Assembly: GCA_003223395.1 (NCBI GenBank)
Contig: QHUZ01000024.1
Location: forward strand, 1 to 64,000
Reading direction: 5' to 3'
Origin: Gemmatimonadota bacterium
Lineage (GTDB): Bacteria; Gemmatimonadota; Gemmatimonadetes; Gemmatimonadales; GWC2-71-9
DNA: 64,000 nucleotides
Part shown: piece by piece, positions 26,901-34,600 of the stretch
Layout: each line of letters begins with the position of its first letter
How positions within the stretch are numbered: position 1 is the stretch's first letter
Program-made: the position numbers and the translations under genes
The notes under the pieces: generated by a model
What the model was told of the DNA's origin: nothing
Seen by the model: the letters and a program-made list of their open reading frames with translations, nothing else
Database searches by the model: none

Positions 26901-28397
26901 ATCGCCCACCTGCCGCTGGATCTCGCGCTCGTGCCGGTGGCGCAGCGACAGCTGCCCGACACACTATCGGTCCAGGCGCGCGCCGACAGCGTCGATCTCG
27001 GTGTGCTCGCCGCGGTCACTACGACGGTGCAGCAAGTCGAAGGCATCTTCAATGCGGATCTCGGCATCGGCGGCACGTGGGAGGCGCCGAGGCTCAGGGG
27101 CGGGCTCGAGATCGGCCATGCGGCGGCCACGATCCCGGCGCTGAACGTGCGCTATACGAACCTGAACGGCGGCCTGTCCCTGCGCGGCGACACGATTCGC
27201 GTGGACAGCATCACGGCGACGAGCGAACGCGGCCACGCCGAGCTGACCGGCTACATGCGGCTCGAGCGGCTCACCAAGCCGGTACTCGCGCTGAACATCA
27301 CCACGTCCGAGTTCAAGGCGCTCGATCTGCGGGGCTATCTCGCCCTCACGGCGAGCGGCCGCGTCGCGCTGACGGGTCCGGTGTTCGGCGCGACGCTCAC
27401 GGGACGCGGCACCGTTACGTCGGGGGTGCTGCACTTCGCCGATCTCGTCAACAAGCGCGTCGTGAACCTCGAGGAGCCCTGGGTGCAGGACCTCATCGAC
27501 ACGTCGCTGATCCGCACGCAGCGGCTGGGTCCGGAATTCCAGAGTCTGTTCTTCGACAGCCTGCAGGTCACGAATCTGCAACTGCGGATGGGTGAAGACG
27601 TGTGGCTCCGGTCGAACGAAGCGAACATTCAGCTCACAGGGTTGGTGACCGTCAACAAGGTCCGCAGCAACTATATCCTGAGCGGCACGCTCCAGGCGCC
27701 GCGCGGCACCTATCGGTTGATCATCGGACCGGTGACGCGCGAGTTTGTCGTGCAACGGGGGACGGTGCAGTACTTCGGCACGCCCGATCTCGATGCCGCG
27801 CTCGACATCGAGGCGAGTCATGTCGTGCATCCGCTGCCGGGTCCGAACCAGATCGTCGGGGACATCAATATCCTCGCCCACATCCGGGGGACGTTGCGGC
27901 TGCCACGACTCACGCTCGAAGCGGAGCGCGGGGAATACTCCCAACCTGAGTTGATTTCATATCTGATCACCGGCAAGCCGTCGTTCGAGCTGAGCGGGGG
28001 CGAGGGTGCGTATGTGAGCAGTTTCGCCGCCTCGTTGGTAGCGGGCGAGCTCGAGCGCACCGTCGTTTCGGATCTCGGTGTACCGCTCGATTACTTCGAG
28101 ATTCGGCCGGGCGATCCCACGAACCGCTTCTCCGGCTCGCAACTCGCCGCGGGGTGGGCGATCGGCGCCAAGACATTCCTCGTGCTGAACGCAGGCCTGT
28201 GCCGAAATACCACGAACCAAAAGGCGCGATTCACGAACACCCTGGGCGCGACGTTGCAGTTCCGCTTCAGTCCGGAATGGCGCACCGAGGCCAGCTTCGA
28301 GCCGGTCCGTAACTGCGGGCTCGATGATCCGGTGCTGAATCCCAGCACTCCCACACGTCAGGTCGGCTTCGACGTGTTCTGGGAGCGGCGCTACTAA
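23991..28397 (+). CDS. tamB: TamB-like translocation/assembly protein (AsmA-like, DUF490)
   Basis: A 1468-residue periplasm-spanning protein with one N-terminal membrane anchor (LWTLVGLLACFLGALNALV). A very long beta-rich, repetitive middle is predicted to form a lipid-conducting groove. The C-terminal DUF490 domain is recognisable from GTYRLIIGPVTREFVVQRGTVQYFGTPDLDA onward. It ends in an outer-membrane-type strand pattern (WERRY). It begins at the base after the tamA stop, so the two proteins are translationally coupled. The role is assembly of some outer-membrane proteins or phospholipid transport between membranes. Confidence 0.9.
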   Translation: MRRSLGVALWTLVGLLACFLGALNALVGTHAGRTLLARVASSVVEGAVNGSIEVGEVRGSLFTGVVLTDVRLLDPDSTLVAWLPRAELGYNPIDFAAGRVVFMEVRLERPIINIVQHASGRTNFDELLRLGEKDTVTVKPLGPAGPRSLILLRNVQIQDGSLTLRLQKHGEISSANEEIEFSGEDGRYRVRRFEHLNARLAAMRIQAPREKGIRIDVLRLATESTDPKLSIADVVGRVTIDGRTLDVDLSRVRFPATQFRARGTVQWPRDTLLWNLVMQADSATLTDIRFLDPRFPEHAVLHGGVTLASHGGRVLEIQLRPLDLSFGQGRLVGHVNAFSAADSGLVALRQGDLVARELSLDFARVYIDSLPFYGRLTGRTIVDGPMSALKIETEWSFRDSLVPGWPESQIFGKGEISVAGKDLAFQPFAVATGRIDIGTVRRLVPGFDLQGELDASGTLTGTLKNAMFSGTLRHHDGDRNASIVRGVVGLDSRTDVLGVFADVHADSLSLDGLTGRIAAFPLRGALAGTIRLKGDRTGVETHADLAMLGGGGAVRGDGTLLLGARDMHPGFGARGFTLHAQDVNLQRWLTRRSAPPSRLTFTATGSVAADSTTKPTGELSVLLAPSLFAGTIIDSGATKVRFAEGKLLVDSLRLQQPGLLTSARGSLGWQRPDRGTLTFAFDADSLGVLDSLVTWLAGPNAASAFSEDKLKGSAQVRMSLDGALDSLSVGGDAHVLDLRWRGWRVPKGEGTIAYQPGPLPRFDVEANMDSIGYGRYGFGLAAAHARGTRDSLTWFARSRVGDLGAFLAGGRYAQPGGSGTRHAVVDSLALLLPSGVWFLEHPTALALGDSVLHLDSAALKNAAGAGRLSLSGDLPARGPINARVSLDSFPLTGVYALLQSDTLGVAGAVTANVAATGTRANPLYSGSFAFSNAAFGSFRAPFLDGIIDYRNRRLNGEVHMWRSGQQVLNVIAHLPLDLALVPVAQRQLPDTLSVQARADSVDLGVLAAVTTTVQQVEGIFNADLGIGGTWEAPRLRGGLEIGHAAATIPALNVRYTNLNGGLSLRGDTIRVDSITATSERGHAELTGYMRLERLTKPVLALNITTSEFKALDLRGYLALTASGRVALTGPVFGATLTGRGTVTSGVLHFADLVNKRVVNLEEPWVQDLIDTSLIRTQRLGPEFQSLFFDSLQVTNLQLRMGEDVWLRSNEANIQLTGLVTVNKVRSNYILSGTLQAPRGTYRLIIGPVTREFVVQRGTVQYFGTPDLDAALDIEASHVVHPLPGPNQIVGDINILAHIRGTLRLPRLTLEAERGEYSQPELISYLITGKPSFELSGGEGAYVSSFAASLVAGELERTVVSDLGVPLDYFEIRPGDPTNRFSGSQLAAGWAIGAKTFLVLNAGLCRNTTNQKARFTNTLGATLQFRFSPEWRTEASFEPVRNCGLDDPVLNPSTPTRQVGFDVFWERRY

Positions 28398-29324
28398 ATG
28401 ACGCGCGCGCTGCTGATCACCAATCCTTTCGCGGCGCGCGCGCACGCACGGGCGGTCACGGCGATCCGCGACATCCTGCAGGGCGGCGGCTGGAGCGTGG
28501 AGGTTCGGTCCACGGCCGGCCCCGGCGACGCGCGCCGGATCGCGGAGGAATCGCGAGGCATGGGATTCGACGTCCTCGTGAGCCACGGCGGCGACGGGAC
28601 GGCGATGCAGGTCGCGGCGGGCATCGCGGGCACGGGAATCGCGCTGGGCCTGGTGCCCGGCGGCACCGGGAACGTGCTCGCGGGGAACCTGCGCCTGCCG
28701 CGTTCGATGGCCAGCGCGGCACGCGCGCTCCTCAAGGCACGCAGCCAGCCCATCGACCTTGGGGTGGTGAAACGCCCCGACGGGCCGCATTACTTCGCGG
28801 TCGCGGCGGGCACCGGCTTCGACGCGCAGCTCATGGCAGACACCAGCCTCCAGCAAAAGCGCCGCTGGAAATTGGGAGCATACCTGGTGCGCGCGGCGCT
28901 GACCCTGTCCTCGGTGCGCAGCGCGCCACACCGGGTGACGGTCGATGGTACAGTCCACGAAATCCGCGCCGCGATGCTCCTCGTCCTGAACTGCGGCAAG
29001 CTGCCCCCCGGATTCCTCACCTTGCGCTCCAATCTCGTTCCCGACGACGGCTGGCTCGATGTCGTGGCGCTCGACGCCGACGGCGCGTTGCAGAGCGCGA
29101 GCGCGGTGATCGAGCTGCTGGTGGGCAACGGCAAGGCGGACGGACAGGGCCGGCGCGTCTGGTGGGCGCGCGGCCGCACGGTCCGCGTCGAAGTGCCGGT
29201 CGGCGCGCCGCGTCCGGTGCAGCTCGACGGTGAAGTGACGGGGGACACGCCCTTCGAGGCGCAGTTGCTGCCGAGGGCGCTCACCGTGTTGGTCGGCTCC
29301 GCGTTCAAGGCTCACCATGGCTGA
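28398..29324 (+). CDS. Diacylglycerol/lipid kinase family protein (YegS/DgkB type)
   Basis: A 308-residue cytoplasmic lipid kinase of the DAGK catalytic fold. The nucleotide motif GGDGT lies near residue 55 (SHGGDGTAMQVA), followed by the glycine-rich LVPGGTGNVLA. The fold is completed by a C-terminal beta-sandwich with DGWLDVVALD and LDGEV. It phosphorylates diacylglycerol or a related lipid in recycling or synthesis of membrane lipids. It starts at the base after the tamB stop, so a link with membrane-lipid traffic is plausible. The exact lipid is unknown. Confidence 0.87.
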   Translation: MTRALLITNPFAARAHARAVTAIRDILQGGGWSVEVRSTAGPGDARRIAEESRGMGFDVLVSHGGDGTAMQVAAGIAGTGIALGLVPGGTGNVLAGNLRLPRSMASAARALLKARSQPIDLGVVKRPDGPHYFAVAAGTGFDAQLMADTSLQQKRRWKLGAYLVRAALTLSSVRSAPHRVTVDGTVHEIRAAMLLVLNCGKLPPGFLTLRSNLVPDDGWLDVVALDADGALQSASAVIELLVGNGKADGQGRRVWWARGRTVRVEVPVGAPRPVQLDGEVTGDTPFEAQLLPRALTVLVGSAFKAHHG

Positions 29325-30660
29325 CACGCTGCTGCTCGTGGACGATGATGCGGCGGTGGTGCGCGCCATCGGGGACTACTTCGAGCGCATCGGCTACGAG
29401 GTGTGGCGCGACGGAACCGGCGAGCAGGCGATGGACACCTTCCATCGCGTGCGTCCGGACGTGGTGCTCCTCGACCTGCATCTCCCCGACTCGAACGGGC
29501 TGGTCGTGCTCGAGCGCCTGCGCCGGGAAGGTGCGGCGGTGATTCTGCTGACCGGCCAGGGCGACATCGAGACCGCGGTGAAAGCGATGCAGCTCGGCGC
29601 CGAGAATTTCCTGACTAAGCCGGTGGACATGACGCATCTGTCAGCCGCGATCGCCCGGGTCGCCGAGAAGGTGCGGTTGTCGCGGCAGAACGCCCGGCTC
29701 AGGGCGTTGGACCACGAGGCGGAGGGCATCGGCTCGCTGGGCGTCTCGCCCGCCATGCAGGAGCTGGCGCGGCAGATCGAGCTGCTGGCGGCGAGCGAGC
29801 GGTCGACGGTGCTGCTCTCAGGCGAGAGCGGGACGGGCAAGGGCTGGGCCGCGCGCGTGATCCACAATCTCTCGCCCCGCGCCGGTGGTCCGTTCGTCGA
29901 GGTCAACTGCGCCGGCCTCTCGGCGACCTTTCTCGATTCCGAATTGTTCGGACACGAAAAAGGTGCGTATACCGACGCCAAGGAACGGAAGGTCGGCCTG
30001 TTCGAGCTGGCCGATCACGGCACGATCTTCCTCGATGAGATCGGCGAGTTGACGTCGGAGCTCCAACCCAAGTTGCTCAAGGTTCTCGAGACGAAGAAAT
30101 TCCGCCGGCTCGGCGGGACGCGCGAGCTGAGCGTGGATGTCCGGCTGATCGCGGCGACAAACCGCGATCTCGTGCGTGAAGTCGAAGCGGGGCGGTTCCG
30201 GGAAGATCTGTACTACCGGCTGAACGTCATGCCGCTCGCGCTGCCGCCCGTGCGTGATCGCTCGCGGGAAGACCGGCTCAATCTGATCACGCGGATCATC
30301 AGTGACCTGAAGACGCAGCTGCCGGGATGCCCGAGCGACTGTACGACGGACGTGCTGGATCGCCTGTTATCGGCGCCGTGGCCCGGCAATGTCCGCGAGA
30401 TGCGGAATGTGCTCGAGCGGTCGATGATCCTGGGGCGCGGGCAGCCGACCATCGGTGTCGAGCAACTGCCGCCCGATCTGCGGCAACGCGCGAGCACGGA
30501 CCGGCGTTACACGGCGCAGTCCCTATCGGAAGTGGAGCGGCAGCACATCGAGCGAACGCTGCGACATCACAGCGGGAATCGCACGCGGGCCGCGCTGGAG
30601 CTGGGGATTTCGCGCGCAACCCTGATCAACAAGATCAAAGCCTACGCGTTGAACCTCTAG
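29317..30660 (+). CDS. NtrC-family response regulator with altered GAFTGA loop
   Basis: A 447-residue regulator with three domains. The receiver has the acidic pocket DDD at residues 9-11, phospho-Asp 53, Thr in LLTGQGD and Lys in FLTKPVD. The AAA+ domain has Walker A GESGTGKG at 169-176 and Walker B IFLDEIGEL. The C-terminal Fis-type HTH lies in NRTRAALELGISRATLINKIK. The loop that contacts sigma-54 reads GAYTDA at 216-221 instead of GAFTGA. Asp replaces the second Gly, so activation of sigma-54 holoenzyme is not guaranteed. No histidine kinase gene is adjacent. It overlaps the lipid kinase gene by eight bases. Confidence 0.9.
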   Translation: MADTLLLVDDDAAVVRAIGDYFERIGYEVWRDGTGEQAMDTFHRVRPDVVLLDLHLPDSNGLVVLERLRREGAAVILLTGQGDIETAVKAMQLGAENFLTKPVDMTHLSAAIARVAEKVRLSRQNARLRALDHEAEGIGSLGVSPAMQELARQIELLAASERSTVLLSGESGTGKGWAARVIHNLSPRAGGPFVEVNCAGLSATFLDSELFGHEKGAYTDAKERKVGLFELADHGTIFLDEIGELTSELQPKLLKVLETKKFRRLGGTRELSVDVRLIAATNRDLVREVEAGRFREDLYYRLNVMPLALPPVRDRSREDRLNLITRIISDLKTQLPGCPSDCTTDVLDRLLSAPWPGNVREMRNVLERSMILGRGQPTIGVEQLPPDLRQRASTDRRYTAQSLSEVERQHIERTLRHHSGNRTRAALELGISRATLINKIKAYALNL

Positions 30661-30677
30661 GCTGCTATCTTGAGGCG

Positions 30678-30860
30678 ATGGAAAAGCCCAAGCTCAAGGA
30701 ACACGATGGCATGCAGTGCCGCGCCTGCGGGAACGAAGAGCGGGCGTCGGAGGGTTACCCCTGCGCGGACTGCGGCACCTTCATCTGTCTCATCTGCACA
30801 TTCCGCGGCGTGACGCGCTGCAAGGCGTGCGAGGAAAAGGCAAAAACCGCAAAAGCCTGA
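30678..30860 (+). CDS. Small double zinc-ribbon protein
   Basis: A 60-residue soluble protein with four CxxC pairs: CRAC, CADC, CLIC and CKAC. The spacing resembles a treble-clef or B-box-like fold binding two zinc ions. The start ATG at 30678 begins the natural reading frame; the longer upstream frame lies inside the regulator gene and is a shadow. It lies 17 bases after the NtrC-type gene and is probably co-transcribed. The function is unknown, but adapter or nucleic-acid contact are common for such ribbons. Confidence 0.65.
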   Translation: MEKPKLKEHDGMQCRACGNEERASEGYPCADCGTFICLICTFRGVTRCKACEEKAKTAKA

Positions 30861-30862
30861 CC

Positions 30863-31279
30863 TCAGCTCCCTGCGACGATTGCGACGGCCGTCAGGATCG
30901 CGATCGCACTGAACCCGACCCCCGCCCGCGGTCCGAAATACTTGAAGCCCAACAGGGCGACCAGAGCGATACTGGCGAACACCGCCCAGGCAACCGGCAA
31001 CAACGCGTGACGTTGTATCGAGTCCAAACCGCCCAGAACCCAGAGCGCGACGATCGCCGGCACAAACAGCGCGCTGACGCACAGGCCGTTGCCGAGCCAG
31101 AACTTGAACCAGGTTGTATCGGCACCCTGCCACCCGAAATGCACGGACTTCATTGCGTCGAACACACGGTCAGCCTCGGGGCCAGCCATGGGTCCGCGGC
31201 GTGCAGTTCCTAACATCCCGCCAAGCGTGTGCCCGATTGTCGCCAGCAACAGGAGACCCGCGCAGATTCGGTAAAGCAT
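30863..31279 (-). CDS. Small four-TM membrane protein, function unknown
   Basis: A 138-residue integral membrane protein with about four hydrophobic segments: LYRICAGLLLLATIGHT, a second around WFKFWLGNGLCVSALFVP, and two near the C-terminus. A conserved-looking GHTLGGMLG motif follows the first segment. It converges on the zinc-ribbon gene with only two bases between stops and is followed at its start by the response-regulator stop 8 bases upstream. No enzymatic motif is seen. Confidence 0.6.
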   Translation of the reverse strand: MLYRICAGLLLLATIGHTLGGMLGTARRGPMAGPEADRVFDAMKSVHFGWQGADTTWFKFWLGNGLCVSALFVPAIVALWVLGGLDSIQRHALLPVAWAVFASIALVALLGFKYFGPRAGVGFSAIAILTAVAIVAGS

Positions 31280-31286
31280 CGAAGGC

Positions 31287-31925
31287 CTAGGCTCCCGCTC
31301 GCCGCCGCTTCAACTCCAGCGCGAGCTCTTCGCGTGGCGCGCCGAGCTCCTCGGCCAGCTTGCTCAGCGCCGCCTCGGTTCCCTCCCACTCCCGCGCCGC
31401 CGCCAACGCGTCGAGCGCCACTTCTTCGATCGCGGCCGACCGCTCCTCGAGCTCGCGCGTCCGCACCGCGACCTCGCGCGCCAGCCACTGCTCGAGCTCG
31501 CGCCGATCCACCTCCAGCTGACGCTGCCGCAATGCATGCTGCAACGACAACTCCAACTCCTCGAGATCCACCGGCTTGATGAGATAGTCGTACGCACCGA
31601 GTTTGAGGCATTCGATCGCGGTGCGTGGCTCATCGATCGCCGTGAGCATCAGCACCGCGAGATCGGGATCCCGGGCGAGCACCTTCGGCAGCAGCTCCAC
31701 CCCGCTCGTTTCGGGCATGCGGATGTCGCACAGCATCGCCTGCGGGTTGTGCGCCGCGAGCAGCTGCAGCGCCTCGTTCGCGTTCGCCGCGGCTTGCACG
31801 TGATAGCCCAGGCGACTCAAAAAGCGCGTCAGCGCCTGGCGAATGCCGTCCTCATCGTCCACGACGAGCACGGTCGTGCGATCGGGAGGCGCCGGGACAG
31901 GGGCGGGGGCGTTGGGAGATGTCAT
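31287..31925 (-). CDS. Single-domain response regulator with C-terminal coiled coil
   Basis: A 212-residue protein. A Pro/Ala-rich N-terminal tail precedes a full receiver: acidic pocket DDE in VLVVDDEDG, phospho-Asp in AMLCDIRMP, Thr in LMLTAID and Lys in YLIKPVDLEE. The C-terminal 80 residues are a highly charged helix (EQWLAREVAVRTRELEERSAAIEE) typical of a coiled coil, with no DNA-binding or enzymatic domain. Signal output is probably through protein contact. The ATG at 31925 was preferred over the TTG at 31934. It is divergent from the P1 peptidase gene with 36 bases between. Confidence 0.83.
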   Translation of the reverse strand: MTSPNAPAPVPAPPDRTTVLVVDDEDGIRQALTRFLSRLGYHVQAAANANEALQLLAAHNPQAMLCDIRMPETSGVELLPKVLARDPDLAVLMLTAIDEPRTAIECLKLGAYDYLIKPVDLEELELSLQHALRQRQLEVDRRELEQWLAREVAVRTRELEERSAAIEEVALDALAAAREWEGTEAALSKLAEELGAPREELALELKRRRAGA

Positions 31926-31961
31926 GGCCGTCAACGTTGCCGACGTTATCTTGGCGCGTCA

Positions 31962-32879
31962 ATGAGCACGTCACGCACGAATCTCGCGGCGGTCCCGGGT
32001 ATCACCGTCGGGCACACGACCATCGAAGCGCACGGCACGGGGTGTACCGTCGTCCTCGCGCCGGAGTCCGGAATGCGGGCCGCAGTCTGCGTCCGCGGGC
32101 GGGCGACCGGGACCCGCGAGCTCGATGTCCTGGATCCCCGTCACCTCGTCGAGCGCATCGACGCGATCCTCTTCACCGGCGGATCGGCGCTCGGGCTCGG
32201 CGTGGCGGACGGCGTGATGCGCTGGCTCCGCGAGCGGGGGCGGGGACTTCCGGTTGGCCCGATGGGCACCATCCCGATCGTGCCCTCGGCAGTGATTTTC
32301 GATCTGGGCAACGCCGGCAAGCCACTCGGCTGGCCCACTCCCGATGACGCCTATCGCGCGTGCGATAATGCCAGCGCCGATTACGCCGACGGGCGCGTCG
32401 GGGTGGGGCGCGGGGCGACATGCGGCAAGGCGGCCGGACTCGAGAAGATGGTCCCGGCGGGTGTCGGGTCCTGGGCGGCGCAGTTCGGTGACGTGATCGT
32501 CGCGGTGCTGGTGGTGGTGAACGCGGTGGGCGATGTGAGAAACGCGCGCGGGGAGATCATTGCCGGGAGCGTCGACAGTCTCCGCTACCTCGCCGAAGGG
32601 GGCGCGCCGCTCGGCGACCCGGCACGCTTGAATCGCAATACGACGCTCGCCGTGATCGCGACGAACGCGGACCTCGATCGCGTGCAGCTGCAAGCGCTCG
32701 CGCAGTCCGGCAGCGACGCACTCGCGCGCCGTATCACACCGTACGGCACATTGTTCGACGGCGACGTCATCTTCGCGGTGAGCACCGCGACGGTGCAGCC
32801 AAAGTCCGCGCTGCAGGTGGACGCGATCGCCGCCCTCGTGGTCCCCGAAGCGGTCGAGCGCGCGGTGCGCCGTGGATAA
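31962..32879 (+). CDS. P1-family (DmpA-type) aminopeptidase
   Basis: A 305-residue self-processing Ntn-type aminopeptidase. The family opening VPGITVGHTT, the FTGGSALGLGVADGV block and the NAVGDVRN segment just before the autocatalytic cleavage region are present. P1 enzymes release N-terminal D- or L-amino acids from short peptides. No signal peptide is evident, so a cytosolic role is likely. The next gene, a cytosolic NlpC/P60 peptidase, overlaps by eight bases. Together they suggest breakdown of imported cell-wall peptides. The long in-frame extension to 31536 is antisense to the response regulator and was discarded. Confidence 0.87.
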   Translation: MSTSRTNLAAVPGITVGHTTIEAHGTGCTVVLAPESGMRAAVCVRGRATGTRELDVLDPRHLVERIDAILFTGGSALGLGVADGVMRWLRERGRGLPVGPMGTIPIVPSAVIFDLGNAGKPLGWPTPDDAYRACDNASADYADGRVGVGRGATCGKAAGLEKMVPAGVGSWAAQFGDVIVAVLVVVNAVGDVRNARGEIIAGSVDSLRYLAEGGAPLGDPARLNRNTTLAVIATNADLDRVQLQALAQSGSDALARRITPYGTLFDGDVIFAVSTATVQPKSALQVDAIAALVVPEAVERAVRRG

Positions 32880-33879
32880 GCTCGAGCGCGCGGTTGATGA
32901 CATTCGCCGCAAGTGGGCCCCCGATGGCCGGCTGGCGGTGTTCGAGATTTCGATCGCGCCCAATGTAGGGGCGCAGCATGCGGCGCCCCTGCTATCCGGA
33001 ATTACTTCATCCCGCGATGCACGCGATGCGCTACGCCGGCTCGCGAACGATGCGGAGCTGGTCGACAAGGTTGCGCTGATTCCCGATAAGGTCGTCGATC
33101 CTGCAGCCATCGTCACCGCGGCGCTCGCGCCGCTCCTCGGCGAGCCGAAGGTGTCAGCACCGCGGGTGAGCGAAGTTCTGCACGGCGAAGTGGTCGACGT
33201 GTTGGAACGCCGCGACGACTGGCTACGCGTGCGCGCGCCGGACGGTTACATCGGCTGGCTCAACGGGGGATTTGTCGCCATGGGCCCCACCGACTGGGCC
33301 GCGGACTGGGGCGAACGGGCAACGGCCCGCTCGCTCAGTGCCGACATCCTGACGACCGACGGCCGGCGCAGGCTGCCGACCGGCGCACGAGTCGCGTTCC
33401 GGCGCGGCGTCGTGGAGCTCGCCGACGGGCAGCGGGGTGCGGTGGCGGCCGGGAACGTGCGCCGCGAGCAGGAGCTGCGTGTCGAAGCGCGCCATCTCGC
33501 GCTGCCGGAGCTCGCGCAGAAGTGGTATGCGGGCGCGCCGTATCTCTGGGGCGGGCGCACCGAGTGGGGCATCGATTGTTCCGGACTCGTGCAAGCGGTG
33601 TACGCCGCGCGCGGTATCCAGCTGCCGCGCGACAGCGATCAGCAGTTCGGCCACGGGAAGGAGATCGTGATGGCGTCGGACGGTGCGGGTTACGAGGCCG
33701 GCGATCTGCTGTTCTTTGCGGAACGGGGGCGCGTGTCCCACGTGGCACTCTGGGCGGGAGCCGGACGCATCGTGCACTCGGCGCTCTCGCGGGGCGGCGT
33801 GGGCGGGGACCGCTTGTTTGGTGACGAGCCGCGGATGGTGAGGCTGCGGGAGAGCTTGGTTGGGGTGCGGCGCCTTTAA
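32872..33879 (+). CDS. NlpC/P60 (C40) endopeptidase with SH3 domains, YkfC-like
   Basis: A 335-residue cysteine peptidase expected to cut gamma-D-Glu-diamino acid bonds in muropeptides. Bacterial SH3-type segments occupy residues about 95-200 (EVVDVLERRDDWLRVRAPDGYIGWL). The catalytic domain has WGGRTEWGIDCSGLVQ with the nucleophile Cys, and the His in RVSHVALWAG. There is no signal peptide (MDKLERAVDDIRRKW), as in the recycling enzyme YkfC. Residues 31-41 (NVGAQHAAPLL) are encoded by a palindromic repeat that appears to be an insertion near the N-terminus. The start is GTG at 32872. Confidence 0.88.
   Translation: MDKLERAVDDIRRKWAPDGRLAVFEISIAPNVGAQHAAPLLSGITSSRDARDALRRLANDAELVDKVALIPDKVVDPAAIVTAALAPLLGEPKVSAPRVSEVLHGEVVDVLERRDDWLRVRAPDGYIGWLNGGFVAMGPTDWAADWGERATARSLSADILTTDGRRRLPTGARVAFRRGVVELADGQRGAVAAGNVRREQELRVEARHLALPELAQKWYAGAPYLWGGRTEWGIDCSGLVQAVYAARGIQLPRDSDQQFGHGKEIVMASDGAGYEAGDLLFFAERGRVSHVALWAGAGRIVHSALSRGGVGGDRLFGDEPRMVRLRESLVGVRRL
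32965..32992. repeat. In-frame palindromic repeat inside the NlpC/P60 gene
   Basis: Arms AGGGGCGC (32967-32974) and GCGCCCCT (32983-32990) flank an 8-base centre, with GT/GC just outside. Palindromes with GTAGGGGCGC arms occur as dispersed repeats in many bacterial genomes. Here the element contributes about ten codons. Confidence 0.6.
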
Positions 33880-33898
33880 GGCGTGCGTATTTTTGGAT

Positions 33899-34600
33899 AT
33901 GCGTTTGATCTTATTCGACATCGACGGAACCCTCCTCTGGACCGCTGGGGCGGGTAGACGTGCCATTCACCGCGCCATGCTCGATGAAGTGGGCACCGCG
34001 GGCCCGATCGACGGCTACCGCTTCGACGGCAAGACCGACCCGCAAATCGTGCGCGAGCTGCTGACGTTGGCAGGTCATCCCGAGGCCAGCTCCGAGGATC
34101 GCGTGACGGCGGTGTGCCGACGCTACGTCGAATTGCTGACCGCCGAGCTCGAAAAGCCCACGCAGACAACGAAGATCTATCCGGGCATCACGGAGCTGCT
34201 CAGCGCGCTCGAGCCCTATGAGGCGGACCGCCGCGCGCTCGTCGGACTGCTCACCGGAAACGTCGAGCATGGGGCGCGACTGAAGCTGCGGTCGGCGGGA
34301 TTGGATCCCGCGCGGTTTGTGGTCGGCGCCTTCGGCTCGGACTCCCATCACCGTCCTGATCTGCCCGCGGTCGCGGCGCGCCGTGCGGCGGACCACACCG
34401 GACGTCCGTTCCGCGGCGCCGACATCGTGATCGTCGGCGACACGCCCGATGATGTCGCGTGCGGCAAGCCGATGGGCGCGCGCACGGTTGGCGTGGCGAC
34501 CGGCTTCTACGACGTGCCCGCGCTGCGTGCGGCCGGAGCGACGCACGTGTTCCGAGACCTCAGCGATACCCAAGCGGTGCTGGGCGCGTTGCTGTCATGA
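33899..34600 (+). CDS. HAD-superfamily hydrolase (phosphoglycolate-phosphatase-like)
   Basis: A 233-residue HAD enzyme with motif I DIDGTLL, motif II LLTGN, motif III region FGSDSHHRPDLP and motif IV IVGDTPDDVACG. The order and spacing are complete. The start at 33899 (MRLILFDIDGT) puts motif I at the very N-terminus as usual. The earlier GTG at 33860 is inside the upstream gene. It ends in an ATGA overlap with the CYTH gene. Likely substrates are small phosphomonoesters. Confidence 0.85.
   Translation: MRLILFDIDGTLLWTAGAGRRAIHRAMLDEVGTAGPIDGYRFDGKTDPQIVRELLTLAGHPEASSEDRVTAVCRRYVELLTAELEKPTQTTKIYPGITELLSALEPYEADRRALVGLLTGNVEHGARLKLRSAGLDPARFVVGAFGSDSHHRPDLPAVAARRAADHTGRPFRGADIVIVGDTPDDVACGKPMGARTVGVATGFYDVPALRAAGATHVFRDLSDTQAVLGALLS

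Noticed and set aside
31536..31961. N-terminal extension of the P1 peptidase frame
   Set aside because: It runs antisense through the response regulator gene, and the family N-terminus VPGITVGHT starts just after 31962.
33870..33895. Possible terminator between the NlpC/P60 and HAD genes
   Set aside because: A five-base stem with a three-base loop including the stop codon precedes a short T run, but the stem is too weak and the next start is only a few bases away, so read-through is likely.
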